Assembly (NCBI GenBank): GCA_964619585.1
Contig: CAZUCO010000004.1
Span: forward strand, 1 to 64,000
Source: JASLCR01 sp964619585
GTDB taxonomy: Bacteria; Patescibacteriota; Saccharimonadia; Saccharimonadales; Saccharimonadaceae
DNA: 64,000 bases
Direction of reading: 5' to 3'
Shown: positions 24,470-32,309 of the stretch, in pieces
How positions within the stretch are numbered: position 1 is the first letter of the stretch
Layout: each line of letters starts with the position of its first letter
The notes under the pieces: model-generated
The model's database searches: none
What the model was told of the DNA's origin: nothing
The model's input: only the letters and a program-made list of their open reading frames with translations
Position numbers and translations under genes: made by a program

Positions 24470-24543
24470 TGGAGGCACGTACGGGTAACGCTCCCGTCTA
24501 CCTGGTTTTGCAGACCAGTGCCTAACTTCTCGGCCAACGCGCC
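24470..24543 (-). tRNA. tRNA-Cys (GCA)
   Basis: Minus strand: acceptor GGCGCGT/ACGTGCC, anticodon arm CTGGT-CTGCAAA-ACCAG with anticodon GCA, discriminator T (U) as expected for tRNA-Cys, encoded CCA. It lies 3 bp upstream of tRNA-Leu in one transcript. Confidence 0.93.
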
Positions 24544-24585
24544 ACAACAGGTTTAATTATATCAGATATCAGTGGACTTACTCTG

Positions 24586-25188
24586 CTACGCTTTTTTATG
24601 GCCAAAAATGCCATATAGCCGCGGTGCTTGACCTACAATACCCCCAAGAATAATCATACCCACGCCGACCATGACAACATTACGCAGTACTTCACCATAC
24701 CCAAACGTAGAGACATTAAGAAATGGATATGGATACCAGTTCAAGATCGCACCGCGCACCAACGTATAAAGTAGGAATACTACTGGAAACAATAGCCAAA
24801 GACCAGTCATACCAACTGAAGCCGGCTTTTTTGGTAAATGCGTAAGCCAGTCGACCAACAGCGCCAACGGTAACACATAGTGGAATAACGCATTGACCCA
24901 AAAAATTTGAATAGGTAGGTCTCGTAGCATAATGAAGTAAATCACACCCGTAATCACCATGAAAAGTGTCGCGGCTCCACGTAGCATTGGTATATTCTTT
25001 CGAAGCGCAACATACAGCAACGTTAGCGAAGCAAGCGTCGTGCTCAGTACCGTAAAGAAGCTAAAGTAATTCACAACACTAAAACCCGGAATAGAGCTAA
25101 GGCCATGGACGATGTCGGTAATAATAGCGGCAACACCCAGTAAACCTAATAGTAATCTATACCCCTGTGTAAGTAGTTTATTTTGCAT
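24586..25188 (-). CDS. Pr6Pr-like membrane protein
   Basis: 200 aa with about six membrane helices. The segments VNYFSFFTVLSTTLA, NALFHYVLPLALLVDWL and LNWYPYPFLN are characteristic of the Pr6Pr / FAR-17a-AIG1-like group. Biochemical role unknown. Its C-terminus is basic (GIFGHKKA). Independent gene between the tRNAs and the metal module. Confidence 0.7.
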   Translation of the reverse strand: MQNKLLTQGYRLLLGLLGVAAIITDIVHGLSSIPGFSVVNYFSFFTVLSTTLASLTLLYVALRKNIPMLRGAATLFMVITGVIYFIMLRDLPIQIFWVNALFHYVLPLALLVDWLTHLPKKPASVGMTGLWLLFPVVFLLYTLVRGAILNWYPYPFLNVSTFGYGEVLRNVVMVGVGMIILGGIVGQAPRLYGIFGHKKA

Positions 25189-25222
25189 ATGGTTAATGAT
25201 AGCACAGCTTAATATGTACTAA

Positions 25223-25588
25223 TCAGTGATGCATTTGCCTACTGGACTCATACCCCCAGTCCTTCTGCCACTGCTTCATTTGCTGGATCTCTTTTGCCTG
25301 TGCCGAGACAATATCTTTCGCCAAATCTTTGATTTCTTGATGCTTAGCATTCTCTGAAGCCGAGGCCGCCATGTCGATCGCTCCTTGATGATGCGTGATC
25401 ATATCAGCAATAAACTGCTTGTCATATTTATCGCCTTTTTTATCTTTTAGACTTTGTGTCATTTGACTCATAGTAGTATCAGAATGCTTCTGCTGAACAG
25501 ATGGCTTTTCAAGTGTTGCAGCAGCCGAGACAAGCAGTCCACCGAGAAAGAATCCAATGAGCCCAAATAGTAATGATTTTGTTTCCAT
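25223..25588 (-). CDS. DUF305 protein (copper-associated, exported)
   Basis: 121 aa. An N-terminal signal anchor (LLFGLIGFFLGGLLVSAAAT) precedes the DUF305 core FIADMITHHQGAIDMA, with the His pair and a second Met/His cluster at the end (SSRQMHH). DUF305 proteins are ferritin-like helical proteins in the periplasm or on the cell surface, often encoded with copper resistance genes. It is the last gene of the CsoR-DUF4396-DUF305 run. Confidence 0.85.
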   Translation of the reverse strand: METKSLLFGLIGFFLGGLLVSAAATLEKPSVQQKHSDTTMSQMTQSLKDKKGDKYDKQFIADMITHHQGAIDMAASASENAKHQEIKDLAKDIVSAQAKEIQQMKQWQKDWGYESSRQMHH

Positions 25589-25601
25589 ATCGATACTCCT
25601 C

Positions 25602-26123
25602 CTAATGATTGTGTCGGTGATATTTCATAACAAGTGCGTGACCTTTGCCTTTGGTGAGAAGGTAACGATTCACTGGGTAAGCTGCAAAATACGCTACAAC
25701 AAGAGCGATCGGCATACTAACCCAAAACAGTGGGTCTACAAGCCCAGCAGCCATCGCGCCAGGTATCATAAGCATGACGATATTATCGACAATCTCCATT
25801 GTGGCGATAGACAGCGTATCGGCAGCGAAAACGACTGATAGCGCTGCTAAGAACCCAAGGCCTGCTTTTTTGAGTGGCAGAGTGGAAAGCCCAAATCCAA
25901 AGACAAACGCGAGCGTGATAGCAAGAAGTACTGTCACTAACGGACTAAGGCCGAAGATAGTACCAATAATTAATCCTATCACTTCTCCGATGGCACATCC
26001 TGTAAGACAGTGAAGTGTTGCACTAGCAGCCATCTTGTTCAGACTTGTCTTATCGCTACCATGATCATGAGCGCTATGATCTTCATGTCCATCGTGATGT
26101 TCACACATTCCATCTTTACACAT
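25602..26123 (-). CDS. DUF4396 membrane protein, His-rich N-terminus
   Basis: 173 aa. The N-terminus is a metal-binding type stretch (MCKDGMCEHHDGHEDHSAHDHG), followed by the DUF4396 core ATLHCLTGCAIGEVIGLIIG and four membrane helices, ending in a His-rich tail (KYHRHNH). DUF4396 is often found beside copper genes; transport is plausible but unproven. It lies 10 bp after csoR and 13 bp before the DUF305 gene. Confidence 0.85.
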   Translation of the reverse strand: MCKDGMCEHHDGHEDHSAHDHGSDKTSLNKMAASATLHCLTGCAIGEVIGLIIGTIFGLSPLVTVLLAITLAFVFGFGLSTLPLKKAGLGFLAALSVVFAADTLSIATMEIVDNIVMLMIPGAMAAGLVDPLFWVSMPIALVVAYFAAYPVNRYLLTKGKGHALVMKYHRHNH

Positions 26124-26133
26124 GTTCCCTCCG

Positions 26134-26403
26134 TTATTTCTTTCTCTTTAACTTATATACCTTTAAGATTTCCTCGGTTGCCTGACTGTCATTGCCATTC
26201 TTTATTTGATGGATGACATGAGTAGTGAGATGATTCTCTAGCAGCAAGTCTTCTACTCCTGAAAGCGCTTCTTTGATAGCTGATGCTTGGGTAATGATGT
26301 CGATACAATATTTATCTTCGTCGACCATCTTTTGCAGGCCACGGATCTGACCTTCAATAATTTTTAGTCGACGTACTGCTCTGGGTTTAATGTCTTTTCT
26401 CAT
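26134..26403 (-). CDS. csoR: CsoR/RcnR-family metal-sensing repressor
   Basis: 89 aa, all helical DUF156 fold: RLKIIEGQIRGLQKMVDEDKYCIDIITQ...LLLENHLTTHV. In Cu(I)-sensing CsoR the ligands are Cys-His-Cys; here the third position is His (HLTTHV), giving Cys-His-His, which raises the question of metal identity. The consensus operator lies 10-26 bp upstream. It should repress its own operon until metal binds. Confidence 0.88.
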   Translation of the reverse strand: MRKDIKPRAVRRLKIIEGQIRGLQKMVDEDKYCIDIITQASAIKEALSGVEDLLLENHLTTHVIHQIKNGNDSQATEEILKVYKLKRKK

Positions 26404-26412
26404 GTTTTAATA

Positions 26413-26429
26413 ATACCCCTAGGGGGTAT
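26413..26429 (-). promoter_or_regulatory. CsoR operator
   Basis: ATACCCCTAGGGGGTAT, the G/C-tract palindrome known for CsoR sites (TACCCCnnnGGGGTA type), directly before the csoR start. Confidence 0.85.
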
Positions 26430-26458
26430 ATATGTCAACCACACATTGATAGATAAAA

Positions 26459-26489
26459 TTAATAGCACGACTGAAAATCGTGCTATTAA
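26459..26489. terminator. Bidirectional hairpin at left edge of pyr island
   Basis: TTAATAGCACGA, loop CTGAAAA, TCGTGCTATTAA: a 12-bp perfect stem. It separates the csoR promoter from the 3' end of the pyrF-pyrE transcript, and GC content rises sharply to its right. Confidence 0.7.
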
Positions 26490-26609
26490 GATAATGTCAT
26501 GGATTGCCGGTTTTGCTTCGTTGCCCTTGTAAGGGAGAAGCTGGAGCGCCGGTATCCTTGAGATGTGTTCCCCTTTTGGGGTACTAACAACGTGCTTGGA
26601 CAAGATGAC

Positions 26610-27263
26610 CTACGTGAGGACGTTGATGTAACCACCGAGGTAGTCGGGGTGACCGACCAGGTACTCGCTTCCGTGACCGATGTCCGCGACGATCGGAACG
26701 GCGTCAGCACACAGCGGACAGGTGTCGGCGTCGAACGCTTGGAAGTCCACCGACGCCAGCTCCTCCAGCCGAGGTACACCGAGTGACTCAGCCGTCTCGT
26801 TACCACGATTGCAGACCACGCTGACACCGATGACCTCACCACCGTGCTGGCGAACCAGCGCGATGATCTTCTTGGTGGTGTCACCGGTGTTGAGAAGGTC
26901 CTCGACCACCAGAACTTGCTTGCCGGCGAGCTGCTCGATGAAGCCGGCTCGCTCGAAGACGAAGTCGTCCCCATCCTTGTCGGCCCAGGCGTAGCCCGGG
27001 TAGAGCGTGCCGTTGTTGAGATGCATGGCAGTCACGAGTGCGAGTGGGATTGCCCCGGTCGCCGCACCGACAACCGTGAGCTGTGACGCGTCCGAAGCGT
27101 TGAACCCAGCCGCCAGATCGCCGCCCAGTTGCACCATCAGACTGGTATCCGGGAAGACCGGATCCATGTTGATGTAGTGCGGGCCGTGCTTGCCGCTCTT
27201 GTACACGAAGTGCAGATCCTTCAGGATCGCCCTTCGCGCCGCCAGCGTTTGTAGAATGTCCAT
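26610..27263 (-). CDS. pyrE: Orotate phosphoribosyltransferase-like PyrE
   Basis: 217 aa. The PRPP-binding loop is VLVVEDLLNTGDTTKKI (residues ~112-128). An N-terminal KSGKHGPHYINMDPVF matches OPRT substrate-binding. The C-terminal CPLCADAVPI...GHGSEY is the form seen in patescibacterial OPRTs. Reaction: orotate + PRPP to OMP. It follows pyrF by 15 bp in one transcript. Codons are strongly G/C-ending, unlike flanking genes. Confidence 0.85.
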   Translation of the reverse strand: MDILQTLAARRAILKDLHFVYKSGKHGPHYINMDPVFPDTSLMVQLGGDLAAGFNASDASQLTVVGAATGAIPLALVTAMHLNNGTLYPGYAWADKDGDDFVFERAGFIEQLAGKQVLVVEDLLNTGDTTKKIIALVRQHGGEVIGVSVVCNRGNETAESLGVPRLEELASVDFQAFDADTCPLCADAVPIVADIGHGSEYLVGHPDYLGGYINVLT

Positions 27264-27278
27264 GCGGATCCCTTCTTG

Positions 27279-28025
27279 TCAGGCCACCGACTCGATGTCG
27301 GCAGCGATGGCTTCGACGGCCGCAGCCGGGTCGTCACTGTCGGTGATGGGTCTGCCGATGACGACTCGGCTGACACCATCCTTGATCGCCTGGCCTGGAG
27401 TGGCCACGCGAGCTTGGTCGCCGACAGCATCGCCCGGCATACGTACGCCGGGTGTGTTCAGGTTGAGCACGTTGAGCTCGGGTACCTGACGGATGGCCGC
27501 CGCCTCGAGCGGTGAGCACACCATGTCAGTGAAGCCGAACTCAGCGAGACGATGGGCGTAGAACATCACCTGTTCGATGGCGTCCCTGCCGTTGAACTCC
27601 TTGGCAACAACACCAGGCTTCTTGCTGGTGAGCACGGTGACCGCGCAAGGAAGTACGTCGTGCTCCAGGCAGATGTCGGCGAACTGCTTGAGCCCGTCGA
27701 GCTTGTCCTGGTCCTCCGCATCAGAGTCTCCGTTGGACAACGCGCCCGCCATGCAGTTGAGCATCCACGGACGCGTCCGCTTGATCTCCACTTCAGCCAG
27801 CTCAGCAAGCTTGCTCGGGATCTCGATCAGCTTGGCATCGTTGAACACCTCGAAGTCGCGTTCAGCCAACGACTTGAAGATCCGATCGCCGTGCCAGCGA
27901 ACGTACACCCGATCGATCTTCACCCGAATTGGGCGCTCGATCCTGCTGAGCATGTTGAGTAGCGCAGAATCATCACGAACATCAGCGCTCCAGATGATCC
28001 GTGTGTACGTATCCTCCGTAGACAT
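27279..28025 (-). CDS. pyrF: Orotidine 5'-phosphate decarboxylase PyrF
   Basis: 248 aa from ATG 28025 with GAGAGGAG upstream. The active-site strand reads VFNDAKLIEIPSK where DxKxxDIP is usual: Asp and Lys are kept, the second Asp is Glu. C-terminal phosphate-binding parts are NTPGVRM and VIGRPITDSDDPAAA. Reaction: OMP to UMP. With pyrE this gives only the last two steps of pyrimidine synthesis; no other pyr gene is in the window. GC-rich codons, AT-rich promoter. Confidence 0.85.
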   Translation of the reverse strand: MSTEDTYTRIIWSADVRDDSALLNMLSRIERPIRVKIDRVYVRWHGDRIFKSLAERDFEVFNDAKLIEIPSKLAELAEVEIKRTRPWMLNCMAGALSNGDSDAEDQDKLDGLKQFADICLEHDVLPCAVTVLTSKKPGVVAKEFNGRDAIEQVMFYAHRLAEFGFTDMVCSPLEAAAIRQVPELNVLNLNTPGVRMPGDAVGDQARVATPGQAIKDGVSRVVIGRPITDSDDPAAAVEAIAADIESVA

Positions 28026-28087
28026 ATGACACTCCTCTCTCGTGGGTTGTAAAGGTGCTTCCACCTCAAGACCTATGTCCTACAAAA

Positions 28088-28116
28088 ACTATACAGTAAA
28101 ACATTGAGAAATAAAC
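28088..28116 (-). promoter_or_regulatory. AT-rich promoter of pyrF-pyrE
   Basis: On the minus strand TATAGT (28093-28088) is preceded at 16-17 bp by GTTTAT/TTTATT. The composition matches the resident chromosome, in contrast to the GC-rich genes it drives. Confidence 0.5.
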
Positions 28117-28152
28117 CATAAGCATCGACAGGAATCTAATTGGTAGATATTC

Positions 28153-28182
28153 TTGCATTCAAGCTATTCTAGTGCTAGAATA
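28153..28182 (+). promoter_or_regulatory. Promoter and palindromic operator of PadR unit
   Basis: TTGCAT (28153-28158), 17-bp spacer, TAGAAT (28176-28181). TATTCTAG-TG-CTAGAATA (28165-28182) is a perfect palindrome over the -10 box. The start codon is at 28188, where transcription should begin, so the message may be leaderless. Confidence 0.65.
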
Positions 28183-28187
28183 CTGAC

Positions 28188-28706
28188 ATGAAGTTATCTT
28201 TGTCAGAACAGCTCATACTAAGCATCTTAGCCGAACAAAGTCGGCATGGTTATGATGTGGAGAAAGTTATTCATGAGCGAGGAATGAGAAAATGGACCGA
28301 TATTGGCTTTTCATCGATCTACTACATACTCGAGAAACTAGAGACAAAAGGACTAGCGACCAGCACCGAGACTCGTGGCAAAGAAAAGAAGCAATATTCA
28401 ATCACCAAGAATGGTATGGTAGCTCTTGGAAAAGAAGCAGCGTATCTTATCACCGAGCGTAAGCCAGCCAACACACACTTTATGACTGGGCTTGCTTCGA
28501 GTCAATTCATTGAAGCATCAAAGTTTGTAGAGTCGCTCGAACAACGCAAAGTAACCCTCATGTCCGACCTGCAAGCAGTGCGTAGTAAACTATCCGCGAC
28601 TGAAAATTTACCAAAGCCTGCACGGCAATTATTTAGTCTAAGCGAGGCTCTCCTAAAGGCAGAGCTGGTCTGGATTAATGAACAATTAAAGAGAGAGGAC
28701 AAGTAG
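28188..28706 (+). CDS. PadR-family transcriptional regulator
   Basis: 172 aa. The winged-helix domain spans residues ~1-85: ILSILAEQSRHGYDVEKVIHERG, WTDIGFSSIYYILEKLETKGL, KKQYSITKNG. The C-terminal helices (~90-172) mediate dimerisation. It probably represses its own unit by binding the palindrome over its -10. It is followed 2 bp later by a BtrH-type gene. Confidence 0.88.
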   Translation: MKLSLSEQLILSILAEQSRHGYDVEKVIHERGMRKWTDIGFSSIYYILEKLETKGLATSTETRGKEKKQYSITKNGMVALGKEAAYLITERKPANTHFMTGLASSQFIEASKFVESLEQRKVTLMSDLQAVRSKLSATENLPKPARQLFSLSEALLKAELVWINEQLKREDK

Positions 28707-28708
28707 CG

Positions 28709-29686
28709 ATGAAAGTAACAGCTCAACCATACATCGGACAGCATTGTGAGAGCACGGCAACCGGTACACTTCTCAACCAGATCGATGTCAAACTAAGTGA
28801 ACCAATGCTATTTGGGCTTGGCGAGGGGCTGAGTTTTATCATATGGAATATGAAGATAATGGACTTCCCTTTTATTGGTGGACGCGTAAAGACGGATCTA
28901 CTCACTGCAAATATCGCCAAGAACCTTGGCCTAAAGTTGATTGTTAAAGAAACGTCATCAACAACAAAGGCATGGCAAGAGGTCAAACAACTACTCGACA
29001 GTGGCAAAGCTGTCGGCCTAAAGCTAGACTGTTTTCACTTGGAGTACTTTACCCATCCGATCCATTTTGCTGGTCATTATGTGGCTATCCTCGGTTACGA
29101 TGACAAAAATGCGTTTTTGGTCGACACAAAGCAACAAGGATCGGAGGTGATCTCATCCCTCGAGAGCCTTGAGCGTGCCCGCAACGAGAAAGGCCCCATG
29201 TCATCACGAAACCTCTACTACCGTATTGAGAAAGATGGCAAGACTACGCCACTAAAAGACGCGGTTATTGCCGCCATCCGTTCAAATACCAAATCATACC
29301 TAAACCCTCCCATTAAAAACCTTGGCTACAAAGGTATCGAAAAAGCTAGCGAGGAAATAATCAGATGGTTTGATCGCTCAAAGGATATCAAAACAGAATT
29401 TGCTACATCCGCCATGATTATGGAGCGAGCCGGAACAGGCGGAGCTCTATTTCGCAATCTCTACCGAGATTTTCTCAAAGAAGCACATGAACTAACCGGC
29501 AACGAGACAATCGCTGAGGCATATCAAGCATTTGTAGTGATTGCCAAACGCTGGTCTGAAGTAATCGCTTTGTTTGAAAAAGTGGCCGAAACCGGTGATC
29601 GCACATACGTACTCCAGGCATCAGAAAAACTCAAGTCTCTCTCAGTCGAAGAGAAAACAGCAGTGCAGATTCTTAAAGCAGTCTGA
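28709..29686 (+). CDS. BtrH N-terminal / DUF4872 protein
   Basis: 325 aa. The N-terminal half resembles BtrH_N, a papain-like acyltransferase fold: GQHCESTATGTLLN carries a candidate catalytic Cys (residue ~13), LSEPMLFGLGEGLSF follows, and HFAGHYVAILGYDDKNAFLVDT supplies His and Asp. The C-terminal part (~170-320) is helical like DUF4872. In butirosin synthesis BtrH moves an acyl group from a carrier protein to the sugar; here the substrate is unknown. It is co-transcribed with PadR and ends at a strong terminator. Confidence 0.8.
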   Translation: MKVTAQPYIGQHCESTATGTLLNQIDVKLSEPMLFGLGEGLSFIIWNMKIMDFPFIGGRVKTDLLTANIAKNLGLKLIVKETSSTTKAWQEVKQLLDSGKAVGLKLDCFHLEYFTHPIHFAGHYVAILGYDDKNAFLVDTKQQGSEVISSLESLERARNEKGPMSSRNLYYRIEKDGKTTPLKDAVIAAIRSNTKSYLNPPIKNLGYKGIEKASEEIIRWFDRSKDIKTEFATSAMIMERAGTGGALFRNLYRDFLKEAHELTGNETIAEAYQAFVVIAKRWSEVIALFEKVAETGDRTYVLQASEKLKSLSVEEKTAVQILKAV

Positions 29687-29691
29687 TTGAG

Positions 29692-29730
29692 AAAGAAAAA
29701 TCCAGACATCGCCTGTCTGGATTTTTCTTT
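29692..29730. terminator. Bidirectional terminator
   Basis: AAAGAAAAATCCAGACA and TGTCTGGATTTTTCTTT: a 17-bp stem with 5-nt loop, ending PadR-BtrH on the plus strand and tRNA-Leu on the minus strand. Confidence 0.85.
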
Positions 29731-29817
29731 GGTGCAGTGAAGAGGACTTGAACCTCCACGAGCGCAATGCTCACTAGCCCCTCAAGCTAGCGCGTCTACC
29801 AATTCCGCCACCACTGC
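29730..29817 (-). tRNA. tRNA-Leu (GAG)
   Basis: Minus strand starts GCAGTGGTGGCGGAATTGG; anticodon arm CTAGC-TTGAGGG-GCTAG gives GAG; long variable arm; GGTTCAAGTC T-loop; acceptor 3' TCACTGC-A-CCA with encoded CCA. Confidence 0.92.
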
Positions 29818-29854
29818 ATGGTGCACATTAGTACTCGAGGAATTATACCCGAAA

Positions 29855-31642
29855 CTATGGGGTTTTGTAAACCTGTCCCTGATCGGCAGTCCAGTAGAGA
29901 ATGTTGCTAAACCGATCTACATAGTTCGACAGGACCTGTTGATCGGTCATTGCTCGCGTCATCTTGGTATGCACATACATATCAGTTGCCTGATAGAGAC
30001 CAAGTGCTGGCGCATCACTATACCACTGCTTGGTAAATGCACGATACTTCTGCGCCCTAAGCTCAGGCTCGCTCCGGAGTCGAGCACTAAGAAGAGCATC
30101 GTCGCTCGTTGGATTTTGATAGTTCGAGAAATTAAGTCCCGTCGCATTTGCCTGTGATGAATGCCAGTACGCAAAAACGTCGGGATCCGCTCCAATATCA
30201 AGCTTTGTCACCAGAACATCATAGTTTCGTGGCCGAAGAATTGTTTGGACGAAATCATTTGTGCCTTCAGATGAATTAATCTTAGTGACCTGAACATCAA
30301 CACCTAGCTCGCGCCATTGTCTGGTGAGCTCGCTCACCGCTTGGTTATATTCTCCATCAACAGCAACGAGCCTCAAGACAAGTGGCTTTTTTTGCTTTTG
30401 CCGTATTGACGGCTCACCAGCAGGCACCCAACCAGAGCGTCGCAGCAATTGCCCTGCATATTTCTTGTCATACACAGGGGGGTTAGGCAAAGCCACATCA
30501 TCAATCTGCTTAGCCAAAAAAGGTCCCTTGAGAGCCGGTGAAGCAACTGGCAACTTTGTGCGCAACTGATCGACATCAACGCCGCGAGCTAAGGCCTGAC
30601 GAACATTCTTATCAGATAATATCGGCGATGTTGTGTTAAAGAGCGCGTAGACTCCAGCATAGGTAGGATGTGCCTCTTTCACTACATCTGCCGGGAGCTT
30701 ATCGGATGGATTAACCCCAAGGGCGGCGTTGACATCTCGACTCGATACGGCGGCCGCAAGCTGAGCCTCGGATTGATATGCGTGCAATTCAAAGCGTGCA
30801 AGTTTAGGCGATCCACGATAATACTTGTCCCATGCCGTCAAATGGGCAATCTTGTGGTCTCGTGGTGCACTAGCCGACTGTAGTAGTCGCATCTTGAATG
30901 GACCGCTACCAACCGGGGATATACTAAACGTACTCTCTCGCAGTGCTCCTCGACGTGTCGTATCCAGCAAATGCTTCGGCAGGATCGAAAACGTTAAAGC
31001 ATGAGGAAATGCCGCGTGCGCTGAGGGAAGTGTGAAGCGGACAGTGTAGGTGTCGATCTTTTGCACTCGGACATCAAGCCAGCTTGATCTCATTACTGCC
31101 CGAACGTCCGGATCTTTCATGAGTTCAACCGTATAAACCACATCATCTGCAGTCATTGTTTGTCCATCATGCCACTTCACATCCTGTCGTAGATTAACTG
31201 TGTAGCTTTTTCGGTCAGGACTGATCTTCATCGATGCCAGTGCGTCATTTCGTAGGTGTGCGGTGGTGTCATAGTCAAGTAAGCTTGAAAATACCAGTTT
31301 CGCCACTGACCTTTCGGCCATCGACTGAGCATATAGAGGATTCAACGTCTTAATAGGACCTAGTGTTGCCTCGGCATAGACACCGCCAGCCACAGGTGCT
31401 GTCTGCTTATATCCCGACTGATACCATACCATCTGCACGGCTACAGCAATAATCAGCACACCCACAACTGTAAACCAAAGTGTAATATGCTGACGCGCAT
31501 CACGAATACTATTTAACTTGCCGATAATAAACTTATGAGCATGACGGGTCGTCGCCGTCTCTGCCTTACGGACCCGCTTAGAGAGCGTTGTACTATCAAA
31601 CTTCAGCTTGTGAAATTTTTTCCAACCACCTTTGTCATCCAT
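29855..31642 (-). CDS. Membrane-anchored peptide-binding protein (SBP family 5)
   Basis: 595 aa. A basic cytoplasmic N-terminus (~55 residues) leads into one membrane helix (TLWFTVVGVLIIAVAVQMVWY) and then a family-5 solute-binding domain: LGPIKTLNPLYAQS, LVFSSLLDYD, VKWHDGQTMTADDVVYT, GSGPFKM, NVRQALARGVD. It binds peptides or similar ligands outside the cell. No permease or ATPase of an Opp system is adjacent, and it is anchored by a helix rather than a lipid. Confidence 0.88.
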   Translation of the reverse strand: MDDKGGWKKFHKLKFDSTTLSKRVRKAETATTRHAHKFIIGKLNSIRDARQHITLWFTVVGVLIIAVAVQMVWYQSGYKQTAPVAGGVYAEATLGPIKTLNPLYAQSMAERSVAKLVFSSLLDYDTTAHLRNDALASMKISPDRKSYTVNLRQDVKWHDGQTMTADDVVYTVELMKDPDVRAVMRSSWLDVRVQKIDTYTVRFTLPSAHAAFPHALTFSILPKHLLDTTRRGALRESTFSISPVGSGPFKMRLLQSASAPRDHKIAHLTAWDKYYRGSPKLARFELHAYQSEAQLAAAVSSRDVNAALGVNPSDKLPADVVKEAHPTYAGVYALFNTTSPILSDKNVRQALARGVDVDQLRTKLPVASPALKGPFLAKQIDDVALPNPPVYDKKYAGQLLRRSGWVPAGEPSIRQKQKKPLVLRLVAVDGEYNQAVSELTRQWRELGVDVQVTKINSSEGTNDFVQTILRPRNYDVLVTKLDIGADPDVFAYWHSSQANATGLNFSNYQNPTSDDALLSARLRSEPELRAQKYRAFTKQWYSDAPALGLYQATDMYVHTKMTRAMTDQQVLSNYVDRFSNILYWTADQGQVYKTP

Positions 31643-31664
31643 AATGCTGCTTAGCCAGTCCTAC

Positions 31665-31889
31665 CTAAGGAATGAGGAGTGACCCAAGAATAGATAGTAC
31701 AAATACAACTGCAAGAACAATCGTTGCATCAAACAAACTTTTGTCGATACCTCGACGTGTCGTATATAGTTCGCCTGAACTACCAAATCCAGCCCCAAGG
31801 CTTGCACCACGTTGCTGCAAAAGGATACAGAGCGTCATCAATATACCCGAACCGACGCTTGCATATTGTAGAACTGTCGCGATATCCAT
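31665..31889 (-). CDS. secG: Preprotein translocase subunit SecG
   Basis: 74 aa, two membrane helices (VLQYASVGSGILMTLCILLQQRG and ATIVLAVVFVLSILGSLLI) around the conserved loop GASLGAGFGSSGELYTTRRG. It forms SecYEG with SecY and SecE, which are encoded elsewhere. It sits 22 bp upstream of the peptide-binding protein gene. Confidence 0.9.
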   Translation of the reverse strand: MDIATVLQYASVGSGILMTLCILLQQRGASLGAGFGSSGELYTTRRGIDKSLFDATIVLAVVFVLSILGSLLIP

Positions 31890-31891
31890 TT

Positions 31892-32284
31892 TTAGACTTC
31901 CTTCCTAACTTTCTCAATGTGAATTTCAAACACACTACTTACTATATAGTTTATCAAACTTAGCACCATTCCAGCGATAACGGAGTGCCAAAATGTTATT
32001 TGGATACCAGGCGCTAGACCCAGCGAGATCCATACCATAAGTCCATTAACAATAAATGTAAAGAGACCGAGAGTGAGCAGAATCGCCGGAAGTGAGAATA
32101 TAATCACAATTGGGCGCAGGACACTATTAACTACTGAGAAGATGAGTCCAGCTAGCAAAAATGCACCGATGCCGGCTGTTGTCTCGGTTGGATCAAGACC
32201 AGTTCCAAATAAACGTATAGTTAGCCAGATACCAAAGGTATTCAAAAGCCAACGAACTAAAAAGACAAAGAATTGCTGCCTCAT
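31892..32284 (-). CDS. Phage-holin-4_2-type membrane protein
   Basis: 130 aa with four hydrophobic helices. FLLAGLIFSVVNSVLRPIVIIFSLPAILLTLGLF fits PF04020 (holin family 4 superfamily), which in most genomes is a chromosomal membrane protein of unknown role rather than a phage holin. No lysis gene is nearby. It ends 3 bp before secG. Confidence 0.8.
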   Translation of the reverse strand: MRQQFFVFLVRWLLNTFGIWLTIRLFGTGLDPTETTAGIGAFLLAGLIFSVVNSVLRPIVIIFSLPAILLTLGLFTFIVNGLMVWISLGLAPGIQITFWHSVIAGMVLSLINYIVSSVFEIHIEKVRKEV

Positions 32285-32309
32285 GATTACCTCTAGTATA
32301 CCCTTTTGC

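Noticed and set aside
31892..32284. Phage holin as sign of a prophage
   Set aside because: PF04020-type proteins are common chromosomal membrane proteins, and no other phage gene is nearby.
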